From positions 724,590 through 788,589 of the forward strand of contig NZ_CABJDN010000002.1 of the NCBI RefSeq assembly GCF_902364365.1: 64,000 nucleotides of DNA, in the 5' to 3' direction. Below are positions 17,625-28,121 of the stretch, piece by piece; position 1 is the stretch's first letter; the number at the start of each line of letters is the position of its first letter. The stretch comes from Bacteroides intestinalis (GTDB lineage: Bacteria > Bacteroidota > Bacteroidia > Bacteroidales > Bacteroidaceae). The position numbers and the translations under genes are program-made. The notes beneath the pieces were generated by a model that saw only the letters and a program-made list of their open reading frames with translations, made no database searches and had not been told where the DNA came from.

Positions 17625-19529
17625 ATGAAGACAGAGACAGCAACATATAACTTGCTAAATTCTATTTCTGACCCGGAAGACCTGCGCAAACTGAGTGTTG
17701 AGCAACTCCCGGAAGTCTGCAAAGAATTGCGGCAGGACATTATAAAAGAAGTTTCGTGTAACCCGGGACACTTTGCAGCCAGTCTGGGGACGGTAGAATT
17801 GACCGTCGCCCTGCATTATGTGTTTAATACCCCCTACGACCGTATTGTGTGGGACGTGGGCCATCAGGCGTATGGTCATAAGATACTGACCGGACGCCGG
17901 AAAACATTCTCCACAAACAGGAAATTCAAAGGCATTCGTCCTTTCCCTTCTCCCGATGAAAGCGATTATGATACTTTCACCTGCGGACATGCGTCTAATT
18001 CCATTTCAGCAGCACTCGGCATGGCCGTAGCAGCAGAAGAAAAAGGAGAAAAAGATCGCCATGTGGTTGCTGTAATAGGCGACGGCAGCATGAGTGGAGG
18101 ACTGGCTTTTGAAGGGTTGAATAACGCCTCTGCAAGTTCCAACAATCTTCTCATTATCCTCAATGATAATGACATGGCCATCGACCGCAGCGTAGGTGGT
18201 ATGAAGCAATACTTGTTCAACCTGACAACTTCGAACCGCTATAATCAACTGCGTTTCAAAATATCCAAGATGTTATTCAAAGTGGGCATTCTCAATGAAG
18301 ACCGCCGTAAAGCACTCATTCGTTTCAGTAATAGTCTGAAATCGATGGCTGCCCAACAACAGAACATCTTCGAGGGAATGAATATCCGTTATTTCGGTCC
18401 CATCAACGGGCATGATGTGAAGAATATCGCCCGTATCCTGCGGGATATCAAAGACATGAAAGGACCGAAAATCCTACATTTACATACAGTCAAAGGAAAA
18501 GGATTTGAACCGGCAGAAAAGGCACCGGGTATCTGGCACGCACCGGGTAAATTTGATCCTGAAACCGGTGAACGCTTTACGGCAGACACTCACAATCTGC
18601 CCCCGCTCTATCAGGATGTGTTCGGTGAAACCCTTGTGGAACTTGCCGAACAGAACCCACGTATTGTCGGTGTTACTCCCGCCATGCCTACAGGATGCTC
18701 TATGAACATGCTGATGAAGGCAATGCCCGATCGTGCCTTCGACGTAGGAATTGCCGAAGGACATGCTGCCACTTTCTCAGGAGGTATGGCAAAAGAAGGA
18801 ATGCAGCCGTTCTGTAACATCTATTCCTCATTTATGCAACGTGCCTATGACAACGTCATTCATGACATAGCCATACTCAAATTACCCGTTGTACTTTGCC
18901 TGGATCGTGCCGGACTGGTAGGCGAAGATGGACCAACGCACCACGGTGTGTTCGACTTAGCTTATTTCCGTCCCATTCCCAATCTAACTATATCATCACC
19001 CATGAACGAGCATGAACTGCGCCGCCTCATGTACACGGCACAGTTGCCGGATAAAGGACCGTTCGTCATCCGCTACCCTCGCGGACGCGGTGTACTGACA
19101 GATTGGAAATGCCCATTGGAAGAAATCCCCGTCGGCAAAGGATGCAAACTAAAGGATGGTAAGGATCTCGCCATACTCACCCTTGGTCCGATAGGTAATA
19201 TTGCCGCAAAAGCCATCGAACGGGCAGAAAAAGAAAAAGATATATCAATAGCACATTATGACCTGCGCTTCCTTAAACCACTGGACGAGGAAATGCTGCA
19301 TGAAATAGGACACTCATTTTCCCGCATCATCACCATTGAAGATGGCATACGGAAAGGCGGCATGGGTAGTGCCGTTCTGGAATTTATGGCCGACAACGGA
19401 TATACCCCACACGTACAACGCATAGGTGTACCGGATACGTTTATAGAACATGGAACAGTACAAGAGTTGTATCACTTGTGTGGTATGGATGAAAAAGGGA
19501 TATTAGAAAGCATAATAAAAGAGCGATGA
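17625..19529 (+). CDS. dxs: 1-deoxy-D-xylulose-5-phosphate synthase
   Basis: About 634 residues. It condenses pyruvate with glyceraldehyde 3-phosphate, the first step of the MEP isoprenoid pathway, and also feeds thiamine and pyridoxal synthesis. The thiamine diphosphate motif starts at [16 protein letters not shown]; the transketolase pyrimidine domain has [15 protein letters not shown]; the C-terminal transketolase domain includes [13 protein letters not shown]. The start at 17625 follows a -7 box, and an upstream in-frame ATG would add a hydrophobic stretch not expected for a cytoplasmic enzyme. Its stop overlaps the trkA start by 4 bp. Confidence 0.95.
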   Translation: MKTETATYNLLNSISDPEDLRKLSVEQLPEVCKELRQDIIKEVSCNPGHFAASLGTVELTVALHYVFNTPYDRIVWDVGHQAYGHKILTGRRKTFSTNRKFKGIRPFPSPDESDYDTFTCGHASNSISAALGMAVAAEEKGEKDRHVVAVIGDGSMSGGLAFEGLNNASASSNNLLIILNDNDMAIDRSVGGMKQYLFNLTTSNRYNQLRFKISKMLFKVGILNEDRRKALIRFSNSLKSMAAQQQNIFEGMNIRYFGPINGHDVKNIARILRDIKDMKGPKILHLHTVKGKGFEPAEKAPGIWHAPGKFDPETGERFTADTHNLPPLYQDVFGETLVELAEQNPRIVGVTPAMPTGCSMNMLMKAMPDRAFDVGIAEGHAATFSGGMAKEGMQPFCNIYSSFMQRAYDNVIHDIAILKLPVVLCLDRAGLVGEDGPTHHGVFDLAYFRPIPNLTISSPMNEHELRRLMYTAQLPDKGPFVIRYPRGRGVLTDWKCPLEEIPVGKGCKLKDGKDLAILTLGPIGNIAAKAIERAEKEKDISIAHYDLRFLKPLDEEMLHEIGHSFSRIITIEDGIRKGGMGSAVLEFMADNGYTPHVQRIGVPDTFIEHGTVQELYHLCGMDEKGILESIIKER

Positions 19530-20866
19530 AAATTATTATTGCCGGTGCCGGCGCAGTAGGCACACACTTGGCAAAATTGTTGTCCCGCGAAAAGCAGGAC
19601 ATCATATTGATGGACGACAATGAGGAAAGGTTGAGCACTCTCAGTTCTAACTTTGACTTAATGACGGTCACAGCTTCACCTACTTCCATTCAAGGGTTGA
19701 AAGAAGTGGGGGCTAAAGAGGCAGACCTCTTTATAGCCGTCACTCCCGATGAGAGCCGTAACATGACCGCATGTATGTTGGCTACCAACCTCGGTGCGAA
19801 AAAGACTGTTGCCCGCATTGATAATTACGAATACCTTCTGCCCAAAAATAAAGAATTTTTCAAGAAACTGGGTGTAGATTCACTGATTTACCCGGAAATG
19901 CTTGCAGCAAAAGAAATCGTATCCTCCATACGTATGAGTTGGGTACGCCAATGGTGGGAGTTTTGTGGCGGGTCCTTGATACTTATCGGTACCAAGATGC
20001 GTGAAAAAGCAGAAATACTGGATATTCCTCTCCACCAACTTGCCGGAACAGATAAACCCTATCACGTAGTAGCCATCAAACGCGGTAACGAGACACTTAT
20101 TCCGCGTGGTGACGATGTAATTAAACTACATGATATTGTTTATTTCACCACCACCCGCAAATATGTACCCTATATACGCAAGATAGCCGGCAAGGAAGAC
20201 TATGCCGATGTACGTAACGTAATGATTATGGGTGGAAGCCGTATTGCCGTGCGAACCGCACAATATGTGCCCGACTATATGCAGGTAAAGATCATAGACA
20301 ACGATTTGAACCGTTGTAACCGTCTGACGGAAATCCTCGATGATAAGGTCATGATTATCAATGGTGATGGTCGTGATATGGACTTACTGATTGAAGAAGG
20401 TCTGAAGAATACGGAAGCTTTCGTAGCACTGACGGACAACTCGGAAACGAATATTCTCTCCTGCCTTGCAGCCAAACGTATGGGCGTCAGCAAAACAGTG
20501 GCAGAAGTAGAAAATATAGATTATATAGGTATGGCAGAAAGCCTCGATATCGGTACAGTGATCAACAAGAAGATGATCACCGCCAGCCACATCTACCAAA
20601 TGATGCTGGATGCTGATGTCAGCAATGTAAAATGTCTTACTTTTGCCAATGCCGACGTTGCAGAATTCACCGTGAAGGCCGATTCTAAAATCACCAAACA
20701 TCAAGTTAAAGACCTCGGTTTACCCAAGGGAGCTACTATCGGTGGATTAATCCGCCAGGGTGAAGGTGTGGTAGTAACCGGTAATACCCAGATAATACCG
20801 GGCGACCACGTAGTGGTGTTCTGCCTGAATATGATGATTAAAAAGATTGAGAAATTCTTTAATTAA
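19526..20866 (+). CDS. trkA: Trk potassium uptake regulatory protein TrkA
   Basis: 446 residues made of two repeated units, each an NAD-binding RCK_N domain and an RCK_C domain. The first Rossmann loop is [13 protein letters not shown] near residue 6 and the second is [12 protein letters not shown] near residue 234. TrkA gates the TrkH potassium channel at the membrane in response to nucleotides. It overlaps dxs by ATGA and is followed after 5 bp by trkH, so the three form one operon. Confidence 0.93.
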   Translation: MKIIIAGAGAVGTHLAKLLSREKQDIILMDDNEERLSTLSSNFDLMTVTASPTSIQGLKEVGAKEADLFIAVTPDESRNMTACMLATNLGAKKTVARIDNYEYLLPKNKEFFKKLGVDSLIYPEMLAAKEIVSSIRMSWVRQWWEFCGGSLILIGTKMREKAEILDIPLHQLAGTDKPYHVVAIKRGNETLIPRGDDVIKLHDIVYFTTTRKYVPYIRKIAGKEDYADVRNVMIMGGSRIAVRTAQYVPDYMQVKIIDNDLNRCNRLTEILDDKVMIINGDGRDMDLLIEEGLKNTEAFVALTDNSETNILSCLAAKRMGVSKTVAEVENIDYIGMAESLDIGTVINKKMITASHIYQMMLDADVSNVKCLTFANADVAEFTVKADSKITKHQVKDLGLPKGATIGGLIRQGEGVVVTGNTQIIPGDHVVVFCLNMMIKKIEKFFN

Positions 20867-20871
20867 GCGAC

Positions 20872-22323
20872 GTGATTAACTTTAAGATAGTAATACGGAT
20901 TATCGGTATTCTCCTGTTGCTTGAAACAGTGATGCTGCTTGCCTGTTCCGGCGTTTCGTTCTATTATCAGGACGAAGCATTGATAGATTTCTGGGTATCG
21001 GCAGGTATCACAGCAGGAGCAGGATTACTTCTGGCAGCCATGGGCAAGGGAGGAGATCGCCAACTAACACGCAGAGACGGATATGTACTCGTCAGCTTTG
21101 CGTGGATAGCATTTTCACTTTTCGGCATGCTGCCATTTTATATCAGCGGATATATACCGAGCATCACCAATGCTTTCTTTGAAACAATGTCTGGCTTCAG
21201 CAGTACGGGCGCTACCATATTGGATGACATAGAGTCATTGCCCCACGGACTCCTCTTCTGGCGCAGTATGACCCAGTGGATAGGCGGTTTGGGGATTATC
21301 ATGTTTACCATTGCCATCCTTCCGATATTCGGAGTCAGTGGTTTGCAGGTATTTGCAGCCGAAGCCAGCGGGCCGACACACGATAAAGTACATCCGCGTA
21401 TAGGCATTACCGCCAAATGGATTTGGAGTATCTATGCAGGTATTACTGGTATTCTCGTTGTTTTACTGATGATGGGCGGAATGGATTGGTTCGACAGCGT
21501 TTGTCATGCATTTGCCACTACCGGCACAGGTGGTTTCTCAACCAAACAAGCCAGTGTAGCCTACTATCAATCTCCCTATATTGAATATGTAATATCCATC
21601 TTCATGTTTATATCCGGCATCAACTTTACATTGTTGCTGCTCTTCGTCAACCGGAAATTCAAGAAAGTTATCCACGATGCCGAGTTGAAATGGTATTTCT
21701 GGTCAGTTATATTATTCACCGGCTTAATTACAGTCATACTTTACTATTCCAAACCAATAGGAATGGAAGATGCCTTCCGCAAATCACTGTTCCAGGTTAT
21801 CTCACTGCATACCTCTACCGGATTTGCTACAGATGACTATATGCTATGGCCTGCCGTAACATGGGGATTACTAACCATTGTCATGCTGATGGGCGCCTGC
21901 GCAGGAAGCACGACAGGTGGTCTCAAATGTATCCGCATGGTTATTCTCGGCAAAGTAGCGCGTAATGAATTCAAACATATTCTCCATCCGAATGCAGTGT
22001 TACCGGTCAGGATTAACAAACAGGTTATTTCACCTTCCGTACAATCTACCGTACTGGCATTCTGCTTTATATATGCAGTTATTATTATCATCAGTGTACT
22101 GATCATGATGGGACTGGGTATCGGTTTTGTAGAATCTGTGGGTTGCGTAGTTTCCAGTATCGGTAATATGGGTCCCGGATTGGGTGAGACAGGTCCTGCC
22201 TTCTCATGGAATGCATTGCCCGATGTAGCAAAGTGGTTATCATCTTTCCTTATGCTTCTGGGGCGTCTGGAATTATTCACGGTATTGCTGCTTTTTACCC
22301 CGGAATTCTGGAGAAGAAGTTGA
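20872..22323 (+). CDS. trkH: TrkH-type potassium transporter
   Basis: 483 residues, about ten membrane segments arranged as four M1-P-M2 repeats. Selectivity-loop-like segments are visible at FSSTGATI, TTGTGGFST, HTSTGFAT and SIGNMGPG. The only reasonable start is GTG at 20872, 5 bp after trkA, giving MINFKIVIRIIG. It carries K+ across the inner membrane under control of TrkA. Confidence 0.93.
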   Translation: MINFKIVIRIIGILLLLETVMLLACSGVSFYYQDEALIDFWVSAGITAGAGLLLAAMGKGGDRQLTRRDGYVLVSFAWIAFSLFGMLPFYISGYIPSITNAFFETMSGFSSTGATILDDIESLPHGLLFWRSMTQWIGGLGIIMFTIAILPIFGVSGLQVFAAEASGPTHDKVHPRIGITAKWIWSIYAGITGILVVLLMMGGMDWFDSVCHAFATTGTGGFSTKQASVAYYQSPYIEYVISIFMFISGINFTLLLLFVNRKFKKVIHDAELKWYFWSVILFTGLITVILYYSKPIGMEDAFRKSLFQVISLHTSTGFATDDYMLWPAVTWGLLTIVMLMGACAGSTTGGLKCIRMVILGKVARNEFKHILHPNAVLPVRINKQVISPSVQSTVLAFCFIYAVIIIISVLIMMGLGIGFVESVGCVVSSIGNMGPGLGETGPAFSWNALPDVAKWLSSFLMLLGRLELFTVLLLFTPEFWRRS

Positions 22324-22394
22324 TATAAGGCAAAAAAGTGCTAAAAATAAAGTACTTTGCCATCTCTATATAACAAAATAGCCAATATTTGTTA

Positions 22395-22402
22395 TACATT
22401 TG
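22395..22402 (+). promoter_or_regulatory. -7 element for the small secreted protein gene
   Basis: TACATTTG, exact, 25 bp before the ATG at 22427. A possible upstream ATG at 22400 overlaps this box and is therefore unlikely to be used. Confidence 0.5.
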
Positions 22403-22426
22403 CAGCCGAATGAAAAAAGTAGTTGT

Positions 22427-22807
22427 ATGAAACAGTGCATAAAATACTTTATGATAGTCTTACTCGGCGTATTATTATACGACGGCGCTGCACAGGCGGC
22501 AGGTATATCATGCACTTTCATACGTAATGATGAAGAACGCTGTATCCTGTCTCAGGCTCCTACTGCCCACAAACAAGATATCCGCAGTATATTATATGAC
22601 CACTTCTCGTCTATGGCTTTATATATGGACAATGTGGACAGCACGCAAGTACCCGGTAACAAGAGCGTCTTGCTATTGCTGAATTATTTCCGGATGTACG
22701 GACTGCCTGATTCTTCAATCAGTGGCTCGTTGCTACATGCTTCTTTCGACCCTGTTCCCGACCCGCTTTCTTACTATGTGTTCGGGCTGAGAAAGATAAT
22801 CATTTGA
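22427..22807 (+). CDS. Small secreted protein of unknown function
   Basis: 126 residues. A clear type I signal peptide (about 1-25, ending GAAQAAG) is followed by about 100 residues with no family I recognise. There are two cysteines in the mature part. It has its own -7 promoter element and lies 112 bp upstream of nuoA on the same strand, so it may be transcribed into the complex I operon, but no functional link can be shown from the sequence. Confidence 0.7.
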   Translation: MKQCIKYFMIVLLGVLLYDGAAQAAGISCTFIRNDEERCILSQAPTAHKQDIRSILYDHFSSMALYMDNVDSTQVPGNKSVLLLLNYFRMYGLPDSSISGSLLHASFDPVPDPLSYYVFGLRKIII

Positions 22808-22919
22808 TAAAAAGTCTGGCAAGCTTAAGAGCTTACCAAAGTCCGTCGAAGGCAATTCAGAGGCATTGCTCACTTCGACCAACTATCCTATTATATACAT
22901 CTAAAAGTTAATTAGATTT

Positions 22920-23273
22920 ATGAACTTTACTTTGTTAGTAGTCGTCTTGCTGACGGCAATTGCTTTCGTGGGTATTGTTATCGCATTGTCTAAAGCGATA
23001 TCACCCCGTTCGTACAATCCACAGAAAATGGAAGCGTACGAGTGCGGTATCCCTACGCGTGGTAAATCATGGATGCAATTCCGGGTAGGTTACTATCTGT
23101 TTGCCATCCTGTTCCTGATGTTTGATGTGGAAACAGTATTTCTGTTCCCATGGGCTGTTATTGCCCGTGACCTGGGAATAGCAGGATTACTCAGTATCTT
23201 ATTTTTCTTACTTATCCTCGTATTAGGACTTGCCTACGCATGGCGGAAAGGAGCACTGGAATGGAAAGAATAA
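22920..23273 (+). CDS. nuoA: NADH-quinone oxidoreductase subunit A
   Basis: 117 residues with three membrane helices. The conserved loop between helices 1 and 2 reads [17 protein letters not shown], including the E-C-G motif of NuoA/ND3 that sits by the quinone tunnel, and [12 protein letters not shown] follows. First gene of an 11-gene complex I operon that runs to 33.1 kb. It overlaps nuoB by 13 bp. Confidence 0.95.
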   Translation: MNFTLLVVVLLTAIAFVGIVIALSKAISPRSYNPQKMEAYECGIPTRGKSWMQFRVGYYLFAILFLMFDVETVFLFPWAVIARDLGIAGLLSILFFLLILVLGLAYAWRKGALEWKE

Positions 23274-23860
23274 AAAAGCCCAAAATAAAATCTATCCCGT
23301 ATGAAGAATTTACGGATAATGAAACATTGGAGAAACTCGTTCGCGAACTTAATGCCGGAGGTGCAAACGTCGCCCTCGGAGTATTGGACGATTTCATCAA
23401 TTGGGGACGCAGTAATTCGCTGTGGCCACTTACGTTTGCAACAAGCTGTTGTGGTATCGAGTTCATGGCACTGGGTGCCGCGCGCTATGACATGGCACGT
23501 TTCGGATTTGAAGTAGCCCGTGCCAGTCCGCGACAGGCAGATATGATTATGGTATGCGGAACCATTACCAATAAGATGGCACCTGTACTTAAACGCTTGT
23601 ACGACCAGATGCCGGACCCGAAATATGTGGTTGCCGTAGGTGGATGTGCTGTCAGTGGCGGACCATTTAAAAAGTCATACCATGTGGTAAATGGAGTAGA
23701 TAAAATTCTACCGGTGGATGTGTACATTCCGGGATGTCCTCCCCGGCCGGAAGCATTCTACTATGGTATGATGCAATTGCAGCGCAAAGTAAAAATAGAA
23801 AAATTCTTCGGTGGAGTCAATAGGAAAGAACCTAAACCGAAAGAGGAGACAGAAAAATAA
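23261..23860 (+). CDS. nuoB: NADH-quinone oxidoreductase subunit B
   Basis: About 199 residues from the ATG at 23261, preceded by AAAGGAG. An in-frame ATG at 23240 is possible but lies deeper in nuoA. It holds the terminal cluster N2: [26 protein letters not shown] and [11 protein letters not shown] supply the cysteines. It passes electrons to quinone at the membrane interface. A lysine-rich C-terminal tail follows the conserved core. Confidence 0.95.
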   Translation: MERIKKPKIKSIPYEEFTDNETLEKLVRELNAGGANVALGVLDDFINWGRSNSLWPLTFATSCCGIEFMALGAARYDMARFGFEVARASPRQADMIMVCGTITNKMAPVLKRLYDQMPDPKYVVAVGGCAVSGGPFKKSYHVVNGVDKILPVDVYIPGCPPRPEAFYYGMMQLQRKVKIEKFFGGVNRKEPKPKEETEK

Positions 23861-23867
23861 TCAAAAT

Positions 23868-25460
23868 ATGGATAATATACGATTTATAAAACCTGCGGAC
23901 TTACATGCTGAAATGCTGCGTCTGTACCGAGAAGAGCAGATGGACTTCTTAAAGTGCCTCAGCGGTATGGACTGGGGAGAACCCGCCGACGGAGACGCAC
24001 AGGATGCTCCACGCGGACTGGGTGTTGTCTACCTGCTGGAATCCACCGCTACCGGTAAGCAAGCAGCAGTACGTACGGCTACTTTGGACCGCGAAAATCC
24101 TGAATTGCCCAGTGTAAGCGACATTTGGAAAGCAGCGGACTTTAATGAACGTGAAGTATATGACTTCTATGGCATTGTCTTCATTGGGCACCCTGATATG
24201 CGTCGTCTCTACCTGCGTAATGACTGGATAGGCTATCCGATGCGTAAGGATAATGATCCGGAAAAAGACAACCCATTGTGTATGGACAATGAAGAAACAA
24301 TCGATACCACTATCGAGTTGAAACTGAACCCGGATGGTACCGTGAGAAATAAAGAGATGATACTCTTCGGTGACGAGGAATACGTTGTGAACATCGGCCC
24401 CCAACACCCGGCTACGCATGGTGTAATGCGTTTCCGCGTATCACTGGAAGGCGAAACCATCGATAAGATAGATGCTAACTGCGGTTATATCCACCGGGGT
24501 ATTGAGAAAATGTGCGAAAGCCTTACTTATCCGCAGACACTGGCACTGACCGACCGTCTGGATTACCTGGGTGCACATCAGAATCGCCATGCCCTGTGTA
24601 TGTGTATTGAGCAGGCAATGGGCATAGAAGTGAGCGACCGCGTGAAGTATATCCGTACCATTATGGATGAATTGCAACGTATCGACTCTCACTTGCTATT
24701 CTATTCCTGTCTGGCAATGGACCTCGGTGCCCTTACCGCTTTCTTCTACGGTTTCCGTGATCGTGAGAAAATACTCGACATCTTTGAGGAAACCTGTGGC
24801 GGACGCCTCATCATGAACTACAACACCATCGGTGGCGTACAGGCTGACTTGCATCCTAACTTCCAGAAACGAGTGAAAGAGTTCATCCCCTATCTGCGTG
24901 GAATCATCCATGAATATCACCAGGTATTCACCGGCAACATTATCGCACAACAACGTCTGAAAGGTGTAGGAGTGCTGAGCCGTGAAGATGCTATCGCCTT
25001 CGGAGCCACAGGCGGCACAGGACGTGCCAGCGGCTGGGCTTGTGATGTGCGCAAGCGCCAACCTTATGGAGTATACGACAAAGTAGATTTCAAAGAAATC
25101 GTCTATACCGAAGGAGACTCCTGGGCACGTTACATGGTTCGTATGGATGAAATCATGGAAAGTATGAATATCCTTGAGCAACTCATCGACAATATTCCCG
25201 AAGGTCCGTATCAGGAAAAGATGAAACCTATTATCCGCGTACCCGAAGGGCAGTATTATGCTGCTGTAGAGGGAAGCCGAGGTGAGTTTGGCGTCTTCCT
25301 GGAGAGTCATGGTGACAAAACTCCGTACCGCTTGCATTTCCGTTCAACGGGATTACCATTGGTAAGTACCGTAGACACTATCTGCCGCGGATCGAAGATT
25401 GCCGACCTGATAGCTATCGGAGGAACACTGGATTACGTAGTGCCAGATATTGACAGGTAA
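23868..25460 (+). CDS. nuoCD: NADH-quinone oxidoreductase fused subunits C and D
   Basis: About 530 residues. The N-terminal 150 residues are a NuoC domain (FNEREVYDFYGIVF, LYLRNDW), and from about residue 165 a NuoD domain begins with NIGPQHPATHGVMRF, the quinone-site histidine loop. The protein forms the peripheral arm near NuoB. The start at 23868 is 7 bp after nuoB; a longer in-frame start would overlap nuoB. A palindromic repeat element begins directly after its stop codon. Confidence 0.95.
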   Translation: MDNIRFIKPADLHAEMLRLYREEQMDFLKCLSGMDWGEPADGDAQDAPRGLGVVYLLESTATGKQAAVRTATLDRENPELPSVSDIWKAADFNEREVYDFYGIVFIGHPDMRRLYLRNDWIGYPMRKDNDPEKDNPLCMDNEETIDTTIELKLNPDGTVRNKEMILFGDEEYVVNIGPQHPATHGVMRFRVSLEGETIDKIDANCGYIHRGIEKMCESLTYPQTLALTDRLDYLGAHQNRHALCMCIEQAMGIEVSDRVKYIRTIMDELQRIDSHLLFYSCLAMDLGALTAFFYGFRDREKILDIFEETCGGRLIMNYNTIGGVQADLHPNFQKRVKEFIPYLRGIIHEYHQVFTGNIIAQQRLKGVGVLSREDAIAFGATGGTGRASGWACDVRKRQPYGVYDKVDFKEIVYTEGDSWARYMVRMDEIMESMNILEQLIDNIPEGPYQEKMKPIIRVPEGQYYAAVEGSRGEFGVFLESHGDKTPYRLHFRSTGLPLVSTVDTICRGSKIADLIAIGGTLDYVVPDIDR

Positions 25461-25550
25461 TTAATGATGAACGATTAGTGATTAATGATGAGCGAATTAC
25501 GCTGTCACATCGCAAGATACTAATCACTGATCACTAACAACTAATAACTA
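25461..25550. repeat. Palindromic repeat element C (GATTAGTGATTA arms)
   Basis: Left arm with GATTAGTGATTAATGATG and right arm with ACTAATCACTGATCACTAA flank a core whose reverse strand reads GCGATGTGACAGCGTA. It fills the whole nuoCD-nuoH gap. Confidence 0.75.
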
Positions 25551-25556
25551 AATAAC

Positions 25557-26633
25557 GTGTTTGACTTTAGTATAGTAACCAACTGGATACACCAGACGCT
25601 GACTTCCGTCATGCCGGAAGGTCTGGCAATATTCCTCGAATGTGTAGTGATAGGCGTGTGCATCATTCTGATGTATGCCGTGCTCGCCATCATTCTTATT
25701 TATATGGAGCGCAAGATATGCGCTTTCTTCCAATGCCGCCTCGGTCCGAACCGTGTAGGTAAATGGGGTAGCATCCAAGTCATTTGTGACGTATTGAAGA
25801 TGCTGACCAAAGAAATATTCACCCCCAAGGATGCCGACCGCTTTCTCTATAATCTGGCACCGTTCATGGTGATCATAGCTTCGTTCCTGACCTTTGCATG
25901 CCTGCCTATTAATAAAGGTATGGAAGTACTGGACTTCAATGTAGGTGTATTCTTCCTGCTGGCTGCGTCCAGTATAGGTGTAATAGGCATTCTATTGGCA
26001 GGATGGGGTTCGAACAATAAGTTCTCACTCATCGGTGCCATGCGAAGCGGCGCACAGATTATCTCATATGAATTGTCTGTGGGACTAAGTATACTGACCA
26101 TGGTAGTACTGATGGGAACAATGCAGTTCTCTGAAATCGTAGAAGGACAAGCAGATGGATGGTTCATCTTCAAAGGACACATACCTGCAGTAATTGCATT
26201 CGTTATCTATCTGATAGCCGGAAACGCAGAATGTAACCGCGGTCCGTTCGACTTACCGGAAGCAGAAAGTGAATTGACGGCAGGATACCACACCGAATAT
26301 AGTGGTATGCACTTTGGTTTCTTCTACCTGGCCGAATATCTGAACCTGTTTATCGTAGCCAGTGTAGCTGCTACCATCTTCCTGGGTGGCTGGATGCCAT
26401 TCCATATTATAGGACTGGACGGCTTCAATGCTATAATGGATTATATTCCGGGCTTCATCTGGTTCTTTGGTAAAGCTTTCTTTGTAGTATTCCTGCTGAT
26501 GTGGATTAAGTGGACATTCCCCCGCCTGCGTATCGACCAGATATTGGCACTGGAATGGAAGTACCTGGTACCGATTTCAATGCTGAACCTGATCATCATG
26601 GTACTGATTGTTGTATTTAAACTGCACTTCTAG
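25557..26633 (+). CDS. nuoH: NADH-quinone oxidoreductase subunit H
   Basis: 358 residues, about eight membrane helices. [18 protein letters not shown] and [20 protein letters not shown] are hallmark loops of NuoH/ND1 that line the quinone pocket. Translation appears to start at GTG (25557). It anchors the peripheral arm to the membrane arm. Confidence 0.95.
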   Translation: MFDFSIVTNWIHQTLTSVMPEGLAIFLECVVIGVCIILMYAVLAIILIYMERKICAFFQCRLGPNRVGKWGSIQVICDVLKMLTKEIFTPKDADRFLYNLAPFMVIIASFLTFACLPINKGMEVLDFNVGVFFLLAASSIGVIGILLAGWGSNNKFSLIGAMRSGAQIISYELSVGLSILTMVVLMGTMQFSEIVEGQADGWFIFKGHIPAVIAFVIYLIAGNAECNRGPFDLPEAESELTAGYHTEYSGMHFGFFYLAEYLNLFIVASVAATIFLGGWMPFHIIGLDGFNAIMDYIPGFIWFFGKAFFVVFLLMWIKWTFPRLRIDQILALEWKYLVPISMLNLIIMVLIVVFKLHF

Positions 26634-26648
26634 CCGGCGTAGCGCCGG
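26634..26648. repeat. Perfect GC-rich hairpin between nuoH and nuoI
   Basis: CCGGCG-TAG-CGCCGG begins on the base after the nuoH stop codon. There is no T run after it, so it is not a classical terminator; it may be an mRNA stability or processing element. Confidence 0.6.
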
Positions 26649-26688
26649 AGCAAAGTTTCCCTTCGGGTAAATTAAATATAAAGAGATA

Positions 26689-27165
26689 ATGAAAGATAAG
26701 AACGAAACATACAGTTATTTAGGCGGATTGATGCATGGCGTCGGTTCTTTGCTGACAGGTATGAAAACTACCATGACTGTTTTTTGCCGCCGGAAAGTAA
26801 CGGAACAATATCCGGAAAACCGTGCGACACTGGAAATGTTCGACCGTTTTCGCGGAACGCTGACCATGCCCCACAATGAGCGGAACGAACATCACTGTAT
26901 AGCATGTGGCCTATGTCAGATAGCATGCCCCAATGACACTATCAAAGTAACCAGTGAAATGATAGAGACTGAGGACGGCAAGAAAAAGAAGATTTTGGCG
27001 AAGTATGAATACGATCTCGGTTCATGCATGTTCTGCCAACTTTGCGTTACAGCTTGTCCGCACGATGCAATTACGTTTGCTACAGACTTTGAACATGCAG
27101 TATTCGACCGCACAAAGCTGGTGAAGACGCTTAACCATCCGGGCAGTCACGTAATAAAAAAATGA
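26689..27165 (+). CDS. nuoI: NADH-quinone oxidoreductase subunit I
   Basis: 158 residues with two 4Fe-4S ferredoxin motifs, CIACGLCQIACP near residue 70 and CMFCQLCVTACP near residue 110, which carry clusters N6a and N6b. In complexes without NuoEFG these clusters are likely near where an external electron donor docks. It is preceded by a GC-rich hairpin and followed by palindromic element D. Confidence 0.95.
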   Translation: MKDKNETYSYLGGLMHGVGSLLTGMKTTMTVFCRRKVTEQYPENRATLEMFDRFRGTLTMPHNERNEHHCIACGLCQIACPNDTIKVTSEMIETEDGKKKKILAKYEYDLGSCMFCQLCVTACPHDAITFATDFEHAVFDRTKLVKTLNHPGSHVIKK

Positions 27166-27172
27166 TTAACGA

Positions 27173-27224
27173 TTAGTGATAAGTGATTAGTGCCATGCGG
27201 TATATACTAATCACTTATCACTAA
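27173..27224. repeat. Palindromic repeat element D (perfect 19-bp arms)
   Basis: TTAGTGATAAGTGATTAGT (27173-27191) and its exact reverse complement (27206-27224) enclose a 14-bp core GCCATGCGGTATAT. It lies between nuoI and nuoJ, 8 bp after the nuoI stop. Confidence 0.85.
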
Positions 27225-27244
27225 ACACTAAAACATTAAATCAA

Positions 27245-27760
27245 ATGGAAATAACCCTTGAAACCGTAGTATTCTACTTTCTGGCAGTGTTCATCACCGT
27301 GTGTTCTATTCTCACAGTGACCACACGCCGCATGGTACGCTCGGCAACGTATCTGCTGTTTACGCTTTTCGGCACAGCAGGCATCTACTTCCTGCTAGGT
27401 TACACCTTCCTGGGATCAGTACAAATCATGGTTTATGCCGGCGGTATTGTGGTGCTCTACGTCTTCTCCATCCTGCTAACCAGTGGTGAAGGAGACCGTA
27501 CCATTGACAAATTGAAACGTAGCAAACTGGTGGCCGGTCTGGGAGCAACCGTAGTCGGAGCCATCATCGTATTGTTTATCACACTGAAACATAAGTTTAT
27601 AGTAACCACCGATCTTGTACCATTGGAAATCAATATCAAGACTATCGGACATTCTATGTTGAGTAGTGATAAATATGGTTATCTGCTTCCTTTCGAAGCA
27701 GTCAGCATCCTGTTGCTGGCATGTATCGTAGGTGGCTTGGTGATTGCACGTAAACGATAA
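27245..27760 (+). CDS. nuoJ: NADH-quinone oxidoreductase subunit J
   Basis: 171 residues with five predicted membrane helices. The helix 3 segment QIMVYAGGIVVLYVFSILLT is typical of NuoJ/ND6 and includes the pi-bulge region near the quinone chamber. It is followed 12 bp later by nuoK. Confidence 0.93.
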   Translation: MEITLETVVFYFLAVFITVCSILTVTTRRMVRSATYLLFTLFGTAGIYFLLGYTFLGSVQIMVYAGGIVVLYVFSILLTSGEGDRTIDKLKRSKLVAGLGATVVGAIIVLFITLKHKFIVTTDLVPLEINIKTIGHSMLSSDKYGYLLPFEAVSILLLACIVGGLVIARKR

Positions 27761-27772
27761 AAACAAGTGATT

Positions 27773-28081
27773 ATGATACACATGGAATATTATCTGATAG
27801 TTTCGGCTATCATGTTTTTCGCCGGTATTTACGGGTTCTTCACCCGCCGCAACACGCTGGCGATACTTATCAGCATCGAGTTGATACTGAATGCTACGGA
27901 TATCAACTTCGCAGTATTCAACCGTTTCCTTTTCCCCGACGGACTGGAAGGGTATTTCTTTGCCCTGTTCTCCATTGCCATCTCGGCAGCCGAAACGGCA
28001 GTAGCTATCGCGATTATGATCAATATCTACCGTAATATACGAAGCATCCAGGTTAATAAACTGGACGAGTTGAAGTGGTAG
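27773..28081 (+). CDS. nuoK: NADH-quinone oxidoreductase subunit K
   Basis: About 102 residues with three membrane helices. The conserved glutamate in helix 2 (ILISIELILNA) and another in helix 3 (SAAETAVAIAI) form the proton path of NuoK/ND4L. A GTG at 27767 and an ATG at 27782 are other possible starts. Confidence 0.93.
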   Translation: MIHMEYYLIVSAIMFFAGIYGFFTRRNTLAILISIELILNATDINFAVFNRFLFPDGLEGYFFALFSIAISAAETAVAIAIMINIYRNIRSIQVNKLDELKW

Positions 28082-28121
28082 AATTAGTACAGTATCAATA
28101 ATAGAATAAAAAGAAAAGAAT

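Noticed and set aside
22324..22399. Terminator after trkH
   Set aside because: GGCAAA and TTTGCC can pair but the stem has a 3-base bulge and no T run, so it is too weak to list.
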